Shown: in pieces, positions 16,603-20,714 of the stretch
How positions within the stretch are numbered: the stretch's first letter is position 1
How the letters are laid out: each line of letters begins with the position of its first letter
Assembly: GCA_964535305.1 (NCBI GenBank)
Contig: CAZHTF010000062.1
Span: forward strand, 1 to 20,714
DNA: 20,714 bases
Origin: CAZHTF01 sp964535305
GTDB lineage: Bacteria > Planctomycetota > Phycisphaerae > UBA1845 > Fen-1342
Direction of reading: 5' to 3'
Program-made: the position numbers and the translations under genes
Notes under the pieces: model-generated
What the model was told of the DNA's origin: nothing
The model's input: the letters and a program-made list of their open reading frames with translations, nothing else
Database searches by the model: none

Positions 16603-16917
16603 TCGGCGTCAACACAGGCGCAAACGCCTGCGCGAGCCGATCGTCGCGACAGAACCGCCCGACTGAGCCGAACCGACGCTCAGCCGAGCGAACCGAATGA
16701 AGTGCAGCCGGCGCCGCTCACGCGAGTGGCGTCGGCTGCCGTGTCCTTCAAGATTTCAGGTGTGCCGCGACTTCCGTGTCCGCAAACGCGGCTTTATCGA
16801 GCGCGACACCAAAGCCGCCCGACGCGCTCCGTGCGCCCGACGCCGCACGAGCTGGGCGGACCGGAGACCCGGCCCGCCACACGATGGATCCACGTGCGCC
16901 GAATTTGGCCTCACCGC
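16603..16917. other. Intergenic stretch with a hairpin, no gene seen
   Basis: These 315 bases separate the end of the exported-protein pair from the stop of the minus-strand exported protein. Apart from the hairpin at 16704-16739 I see nothing. ORFs crossing it on the + strand run antisense into the neighbouring gene and have no plausible product. Confidence 0.6.
16704..16739 (+). terminator. Strong hairpin after the exported-protein genes
   Basis: A 16-bp stem (16704-16719 with 16724-16739) closes on a 4-base loop ACGC; two pairs are G-U when read on the + strand. No long T tract follows, only TGTCCTTC, so it is not a textbook intrinsic terminator. It lies about 100 bases after the stop at 16602 and between convergent genes, so it may end or stabilise transcripts from either side. 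Confidence 0.5.
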
Positions 16918-17430
16918 CTATCGCAGCCGCACGACGCGACGGGCCGGCAGCACGCGCGGGCTCGAGTCGGCGTGCGTGCGCGCCCGCACCGTGCCAAAGC
17001 GGTCGGTGCGGCCGCTGGCCACCGCGATCGCCGGGCGGCTGCTGCCGGCGCTGCCGCCGGCGGTGACGCTGCGTTCGAATGGCGCGGTCGCGACGGCCAG
17101 TCCGCCGCTGTGCGACACGTCGCCGTCGCGGTCGATGCTCAGGTTGAAATTCGTCGCGAGCGACACGCCATTGGGCGCGCTCACCGCGTTACTCACCGAG
17201 AGCGACAGGCCGTTCTCGTCGACGCCGACCGCGACGCCGCGGGCCAGGTTGACACGTCCGCTGCGCGTGTCGCTGCGGGCGAAGCCGTGGTCCCCGCTGT
17301 AATTGGCGGTCGCGGCCGCGACGCCGCCGCGCGACGTGCTGCCGGCGGTAGCGGAGGTCGCCGCATCCGAAGCAAATGCAAGGCTGGCGCTGGCGACGAT
17401 CAGGACAGTCGTAATCAGCATGCGTTTCAT
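16918..17430 (-). CDS. Exported low-complexity protein of unknown function
   Basis: A 170-residue protein with a clear signal peptide (1-20, MKRMLITTVLIVASASLAFA) followed by an Ala/Gly/Ser/Val-rich mature part with many short alternating hydrophobic stretches (GLSLSVSNAV, SLATNFNLSIDRDGDVS, GGLAVATAPF) and a basic C-terminus (RVLPARRVVRLR). No cysteine and no domain that I recognise are present. The alternation suggests beta structure, perhaps a surface or matrix protein; that is inference. The start ATG 17430 is preceded by GGGAGA at good spacing; the frame runs on to 17460, but that adds residues before the signal peptide. It lies 223 bp after the histidine kinase on the same strand, separated by a terminator-like hairpin, so it is probably a separate transcript. 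Confidence 0.75.
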   Translation of the reverse strand: MKRMLITTVLIVASASLAFASDAATSATAGSTSRGGVAAATANYSGDHGFARSDTRSGRVNLARGVAVGVDENGLSLSVSNAVSAPNGVSLATNFNLSIDRDGDVSHSGGLAVATAPFERSVTAGGSAGSSRPAIAVASGRTDRFGTVRARTHADSSPRVLPARRVVRLR

Positions 17431-17619
17431 GTGCGTCTCCCAGGTTCGGGTCTGATTCAACTCAGGTCTGACTCACTGCAACCAACGACAGACCCACAGA
17501 CGCACGAGCTGCGGTCGGTATTCAATCGCACGAGCCGAGGCCGCCGATTCGATCGAGAAGTGCGGGATCGTCGCAATGTTCCGCACAACAACAATGTCCG
17601 GAAATCCAGCAGCGGAAAC

Positions 17620-17645
17620 ACGCCGGGTCGAAATGCGCCCGGCGC
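17620..17645 (-). terminator. Terminator-like hairpin after the histidine kinase
   Basis: Eight pairs (17620-17627 with 17638-17645, CGCCGGG with CCCGGCG plus one G-U pair) enclose a 10-base loop. The element begins 8 bases after the kinase stop at 17654. The following bases on the minus strand are GTTTCC, a weak U-rich trail. The rest of the gap 17431-17653 shows no gene. Confidence 0.45.
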
Positions 17646-17653
17646 GCGTTGGA

Positions 17654-19270
17654 CTAAATCAGTGAGATCGGCTGGCGCTCGGCGGTCGCCGGCGATTGCA
17701 GCGGGATGCGCACCCAGAAGGTCGCGCCGGCGCCCAGCGTGCTCTCAACGCCGATCTGCCCGCCGAGCAGGTGTGTCAGTTCCTTGGCGATCGCCAACCC
17801 CAGCCCGGTGCCGTGGTGCTCGCGCGTCGCGGATTGATCCACCTGGCGGAATTTTTCGAAGATCAGTTCGCGATGCTCGGGCGAGATGCCCGGGCCCGTG
17901 TCGCGCACCGCCAGGAGCATCTCGCCGGCCTCATACAGCCGGCCCGAGAGCACCACCCGCCCGCCCTCGGGCGTGAACTTCAGCGCATTCGAAAGCAAGT
18001 TGTACAGCACCTGCCGCAGCCGGCCGCGATCGCTCAGTAGCGGCGGCAGGTCCGCGTCGGTCTCGACCACGAATTCAATCTGCCGCTGGTCCGCCATCGG
18101 ACGCATGAAGTCCGCCATCGTCTGGCACAGATCACCGACGTTCACCGGTTCCAGGCGCAGCTCGACGCGCCCGGCCTCGATCTTCGCCAGGTCGAGCAAG
18201 TCGTTGATGATCTCCAGCAGGATGCGGCCGGAGATCAGGATGTTCTCCGCGTAGCGCGTGGCGCGGCCGTTGCGATCGGCGTCGGGGCTCTCGCGCAGCA
18301 GCTCGGCAAAGCCGATGATGCTGGTCAAAGGCGTGCGCAGCTCGTGCGAGACGTTCGCGAGGAATTCGCTCTTGAGCCGGTTGGATTCGTGCAGCGCGAC
18401 GTTGGTCTCGGCCATGTGCCCGAGCTTTTCATCCAGCAGGCGATTGGCCCGCTGCAGGTCGAGCTGCGCGGCGCGCAGCCGCTCGAGCATCGTGTTCAGA
18501 TTTTCGGAGAGCTGCTCGAATTCGTCGCCGGTGTCGAGCGTCGAGCGCACCTCCAGATCGCCGTCAGCGACGCGTAGCGCGACGGCCCGCAGCTCGTGGA
18601 TTGGCGAGAGGATGAATTTGCGTGTGATCAGGTAGAACACCAGGATTGCCAGGATGCCGGCGAGCGTGCCGGCCGCGACCAGCGCCAAGCGGTTGTAGAT
18701 CAGCTCGCGGTCGCTCAGGTCCAACGGCATCGCGACGATGATGGCGCCCGCCAGCTCGTTCTCGCGGTAGATGGTGCGGGCGGTCTTGCCCTCGTCGTGG
18801 CAACTGAGACAACTCTTGCTGACGCGGACGGCGTGGGCGTAGTGAAATCGCCGGCCCTCGTTGCTGGGTTGAGCCTCGTATGTGAACTCGCGCTTGGAAT
18901 GTCCGACAAAAGTCCGCAGCGCGTTCAGTGTAAACGTATCCAGCTCGCCAGGCTGCTCACCCTTGCCCGCAGATTCAAAGAGATTGCTCTTGAGTGGCAC
19001 GTAGCGCGGCTGATGCAGGCGCTTGGCGTCCAGCAGTGATGTGTCGCGGCCGTGAACCACGCCGGGGACATGCGCCGGGTCGCCCGAATGCGGCAGCACC
19101 TGACGAAAGAAATCGTCAACGACGCGCTCGGCTTCGCGGAAGGGCTGCTCAAAGACGAGCTCTTCCATGCGGCGCCACGGGACGTACAGCGTGGCGGCAA
19201 TGATCAGCGCCACCGCGAGTCCGAAGAGCACACGGTACTTGAGCGCCAGCGAGATGCGCGGCAATCGCAT
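17654..19270 (-). CDS. Membrane sensor histidine kinase with c-type heme motif
   Basis: A 538-residue sensor kinase. The order is: membrane segment 1 (about 13-31), extracytoplasmic sensor (about 32-193), membrane segment 2 (about 195-216), HAMP linker (about 217-268, LSPIHELRAVALRVADGDLE), coiled coil, HisKA (EFLANVSHELRTPL, phospho-acceptor H309) and a HATPase domain (N box NLLSNALKF with N428, DTGPG 457-461, GTGLGLAI 487-494). The sensor contains CLSCH (C154, C157, H158), preceded by HYAHAVRVSK. This pattern fits the DUF3365/Tll0287-like heme-binding sensor family, in which heme c is attached outside the membrane, so redox state or a small ligand may be sensed. No receiver domain is fused, and no response regulator gene is in the window. 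The ATG start has only a weak ribosome site. Confidence 0.93.
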   Translation of the reverse strand: MRLPRISLALKYRVLFGLAVALIIAATLYVPWRRMEELVFEQPFREAERVVDDFFRQVLPHSGDPAHVPGVVHGRDTSLLDAKRLHQPRYVPLKSNLFESAGKGEQPGELDTFTLNALRTFVGHSKREFTYEAQPSNEGRRFHYAHAVRVSKSCLSCHDEGKTARTIYRENELAGAIIVAMPLDLSDRELIYNRLALVAAGTLAGILAILVFYLITRKFILSPIHELRAVALRVADGDLEVRSTLDTGDEFEQLSENLNTMLERLRAAQLDLQRANRLLDEKLGHMAETNVALHESNRLKSEFLANVSHELRTPLTSIIGFAELLRESPDADRNGRATRYAENILISGRILLEIINDLLDLAKIEAGRVELRLEPVNVGDLCQTMADFMRPMADQRQIEFVVETDADLPPLLSDRGRLRQVLYNLLSNALKFTPEGGRVVLSGRLYEAGEMLLAVRDTGPGISPEHRELIFEKFRQVDQSATREHHGTGLGLAIAKELTHLLGGQIGVESTLGAGATFWVRIPLQSPATAERQPISLI

Positions 19271-19479
19271 GCGGAACCGAGACTATCCGCGATGCACGTG
19301 CACCGGCAAGAGCGCCGCTGGCCGTTGCGAATGGTCTGGGCGCGATTTGCGCCGCGACCGGCGCGGATCTGACATGGATGCAGCCCGCACCCAAGCGAAT
19401 CCACCGCTCGCGGGCCTGCGTAAACCCGGCGAACAGGTATCGCCAGACGCGAATTTGCGGCGAACGCGCCAGCGAACTG
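19271..19479. other. Leader region between the tiny ORFs and the histidine kinase
   Basis: Stretch of 209 bases with no gene I can support. On the minus strand a possible promoter (TTGCCG 19304-19309, 16-bp spacer, GATAGT 19282-19287) would start a nearly leaderless kinase message. Between its two boxes lies a perfect 10-bp palindrome, TGCACGTGCA (19293-19302), which could be a regulator site. A 30-codon minus-strand ORF ending at the TAG near 19287 has no ribosome site worth noting. Confidence 0.35.
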
Positions 19480-19530
19480 CTAGCGCGTGCTGACGACCAA
19501 GTCGTCGATTTCGGTGATCGTCTCGATCAT
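19480..19530 (-). CDS. Putative 16-residue micropeptide
   Basis: A tiny ORF encoding MIETITEIDDLVVSTR. It is preceded by GGGAG with a seven-base A-rich spacer, a strong ribosome site. Codon third positions are almost all G or C (15 of 16), like the confirmed genes here. The peptide is acidic and amphipathic with a basic last residue. It lies 44 bp after the other tiny ORF and 209 bp before the histidine kinase on the same strand, so all three may share a transcript. I know no family for it. A leader peptide, signalling peptide or RiPP-type precursor are possibilities; none is shown by the sequence. Confidence 0.5.
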   Translation of the reverse strand: MIETITEIDDLVVSTR

Positions 19531-19574
19531 GTTTTTTCTCCCGGATGCGAGCCCAAAGCCCGCGCACGACCGAG

Positions 19575-19649
19575 CTACAGCCAGGTCGGGACCGCGCAGC
19601 AAATTTCGTCGATAAACAGAGTGATCGCGTCGATGATTTGGAACAGCAT
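19575..19649 (-). CDS. Putative 24-residue hydrophobic micropeptide
   Basis: A tiny ORF whose product starts MLFQIIDAITLFIDEI, continues through a Cys-Cys pair and ends PTWL. It is hydrophobic with three acidic residues and no basic one, so it could lie on or in the membrane. GAGGAG stands six bases before the ATG, a very strong ribosome site, and about three quarters of codon third positions are G or C. It is the first ORF after the near-consensus promoter at 19827-19854, behind a leader of roughly 170 nt with hairpins. The Cys pair and small size recall peptide toxins, pheromones or modified-peptide precursors, but no family is recognised. Confidence 0.5.
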   Translation of the reverse strand: MLFQIIDAITLFIDEICCAVPTWL

Positions 19650-19715
19650 TGCGTTCTCCTCGCTCGAGACGGCCCAAGAAATGGCGAACGGCCTTGCCCC
19701 AAACGTCGCTACGGA

Positions 19716-19773
19716 CTACAGTTAACTCTAGACTGGCGCAGAACTGAGGCGCCAACCCGAGCCGACGTGGCTC
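19716..19773 (-). promoter_or_regulatory. Structured 5' leader of the micropeptide transcript
   Basis: Three inverted repeats lie in tandem in the predicted untranslated leader: GAGCC/GGCTC with a 5-base loop (19759-19773), TGGCGC/GCGCCA with a 9-base loop (19734-19754), and a 16-base near-palindrome centred on AGTTAACT (19716-19731, one mismatched pair). The first two are only four bases apart. They may fold into a riboregulatory element, or the last may bind a regulator as DNA. I see no known riboswitch consensus. Confidence 0.4.
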
Positions 19774-19813
19774 AAGCCCTCTTCCGCTGAGACGTTTGAG
19801 TTTTTTCCGACCT

Positions 19814-19846
19814 CGCTCTTAGAGGAACTATACCGATAAAAGAGCG
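19814..19846. repeat. Inverted repeat framing the -10 box (candidate operator)
   Basis: CGCTCTT (19814-19820) and AAGAGCG (19840-19846) form a perfect 7-bp inverted repeat with a 19-bp centre. The axis, near 19830, falls inside the minus-strand -10 box. A dimeric regulator bound here would occlude the promoter. Confidence 0.5.
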
Positions 19847-19854
19847 TGTGTCAA
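19827..19854 (-). promoter_or_regulatory. Near-consensus sigma70-type promoter of the micropeptide transcript
   Basis: On the minus strand a perfect TTGACA (19849-19854) and TATAGT (19827-19832, five of six) are separated by 16 bp. It is the best promoter match in the window. Transcription would start near 19820 and run into the two micropeptide ORFs and perhaps the histidine kinase. Inverted repeats overlap both boxes. Confidence 0.7.
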
Positions 19855-19867
19855 GTTGGAGACACAC
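19846..19867. repeat. Inverted repeat over the -35 box, upstream of the Ser/Thr kinase
   Basis: GTGTGTC (19846-19852) and GACACAC (19861-19867) are a perfect 7-bp inverted repeat with an 8-base loop. It overlaps the minus-strand -35 box and ends 17 bases before the ATG of the divergent kinase gene. It could be a shared operator, or a hairpin in the kinase message close to its start. Confidence 0.5.
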
Positions 19868-19884
19868 TGAGGATCGATCCGAAA

Positions 19885-20714
19885 ATGACCTGGGCGGCGC
19901 AGAAAAGCGATTCCACGCTCTGCCCGCATTGCCGCATGGACGGCTTGCGGCGCATCGATGCCGCGCTGCGCCGCTGCGCAATGTGCGAATTCGTTTTCCC
20001 CGTTTCCCAAGACGCAGTCTCCGCAGCTTCTGATCCACCAATTCTTAGACTCGCCGCGCCAGATGGCATCTTGCGCGAACGATACAAACTGCGGCATGTG
20101 CTCGGGCAAGGCGCTCATGGCGTCAGCTTCTTCGCCGAGCATCTCTACCTCAACCACCCTTGCGTCGTGAAGCTCCTGCCGCATCGCAGCGGCTCCGCCA
20201 GCGACGTCGCCGCGCGACGCCTGCGAAACGAGGCCCGCGCCGGATTTCAGGTGAGTGATCCGCACGTCGTTCGCGTGCTCGACTGCGACGTGATCAATGG
20301 CGTCTGGTTCTTCGTGATGGAGTTCGTCGCCGGCGGCGACCTCGCGACGTTGATCGACGCAAACGTGCGCGTGCCCTGGCAGCAGGCGGCCGTGATCGCC
20401 GCCGACGCGGCCCGCGGGCTGGCCGCGATTCACCGGATTCGCCACGTGCATCGCGATATCAAGCCGGGAAACCTGCTGCTGGGCAGCGATGGCCGCACGC
20501 GCGTAGCGGACCTGGGAATTGCGGCGGTCGTCGGGGGTGAAGATCAGCACGAGCGGGTTGGCACGCTGGCGTATGCCGCGCCGGAGAGTTTCGATAGCGA
20601 CGTCGAGCTCGACGCGCGGGCCGACTTGTATTCGCTTGGCGCGGCGCTCTTTCATCTGACCACCGGGCAGCATCCGTTCGAGCACGCCCGCGTGCTCGGG
20701 GCCCTGATGCAGAT
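19885..20714 (+). CDS. Ser/Thr protein kinase with N-terminal zinc ribbon, 3' partial
   Basis: The frame runs off the right edge (276 complete codons visible). An N-terminal zinc ribbon has CPHC (C13, C16) and CAMC (C31, C34). After a short linker comes a Hanks-type kinase domain (from about 67): glycine loop GQGAHGVSF (74-82), lysine K96 in CVVKLLPH, helix-C glutamate E116, catalytic HRDIKPGN (189-196), DLG (209-211) in place of DFG, GTLAYAAPE (227-234) and DLYSLGAALFHLTTG. All catalytic residues are present, so an active kinase is expected. The absence of a stop means a C-terminal part (membrane segment, WD40, TPR or other) lies outside the window. The start ATG 19885 is the one that includes the zinc ribbon; GAGG lies about 12 bases upstream, a weak site. 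Divergent from the micropeptide transcript. Confidence 0.9.
   Translation, partial: MTWAAQKSDSTLCPHCRMDGLRRIDAALRRCAMCEFVFPVSQDAVSAASDPPILRLAAPDGILRERYKLRHVLGQGAHGVSFFAEHLYLNHPCVVKLLPHRSGSASDVAARRLRNEARAGFQVSDPHVVRVLDCDVINGVWFFVMEFVAGGDLATLIDANVRVPWQQAAVIAADAARGLAAIHRIRHVHRDIKPGNLLLGSDGRTRVADLGIAAVVGGEDQHERVGTLAYAAPESFDSDVELDARADLYSLGAALFHLTTGQHPFEHARVLGALMQ

Noticed and set aside
16702..17976. Long + strand ORF across the exported protein and the kinase end
   Set aside because: Antisense to two supported genes and low-complexity; no ribosome site.
19828..20685. Minus-strand ORF of 285 codons
   Set aside because: Shadow of the Ser/Thr kinase, whose catalytic motifs are on the + strand; it also crosses the promoter region.
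1..20714. tRNA, rRNA, CRISPR arrays, insertion sequences or phage genes
   Set aside because: None seen: no regular spaced repeats, no transposase or integrase motifs, no rRNA or tRNA signatures.

Overview
The window looks like chromosome of a GC-rich bacterium of the Planctomycetota, possibly Phycisphaerae-like. The lineage clues are two exported proteins with planctomycete-style motifs (a GTIGQxDAG...GGFW module followed by dockerin-like GDLNGD...D..DL..LL..W repeats), many exported low-complexity proteins, and a dcw (division and cell wall) cluster that departs from the textbook order. This placement is inference from protein style, not from a marker gene.

Layout. (1) Positions 3-710, + strand: the 3' end of an unrecognised gene with a Rossmann-like segment. 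(2) Positions 768-13775, all on the minus strand and read right to left: a dcw operon in the order mraZ, rsmH, a two-LysM membrane protein, an ftsL-like gene, ftsI, murE, murF, mraY, ftsW, an MJ1255-type glycosyltransferase, and a radical SAM/SPASM protein. Junctions are tight (TGATG, GTGA, gaps of 2-30 bp). The exceptions are gaps of about 110 bp before murE and about 330 bp between mraZ and rsmH. murD is absent between mraY and ftsW, and the usual murG slot is filled by a different glycosyltransferase. A ladder of TGGG boxes upstream of mraZ looks like the MraZ operator. (3) Positions 14083-16602, + strand: two exported proteins in tandem, a fibre-like surface protein and a small dockerin-like protein, followed by a strong hairpin. 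(4) Positions 16918-19270, minus strand: a small exported protein and a membrane histidine kinase whose sensor domain carries a c-type heme motif (CLSCH). (5) Positions 19480-19860, minus strand: a near-consensus sigma70-type promoter, a structured leader, and two tiny ORFs with strong Shine-Dalgarno sequences, upstream of the kinase. (6) Positions 19885-20714, + strand: the 5' part of a Ser/Thr protein kinase with an N-terminal zinc ribbon, divergent from the tiny ORFs.

How the genes work together. The dcw genes give lipid I synthesis from UDP-MurNAc-peptide (MurE with the DNPR meso-DAP signature, MurF, MraY) and septal polymerisation and crosslinking (FtsW, PBP). MraZ is the likely autoregulator. 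The two genes after ftsW may add a lineage-specific envelope modification. At the right end, a redox- or ligand-sensing histidine kinase, two micropeptides and a Ser/Thr kinase meet around one palindrome-rich divergent promoter. That is the part of the window least explained by known systems.
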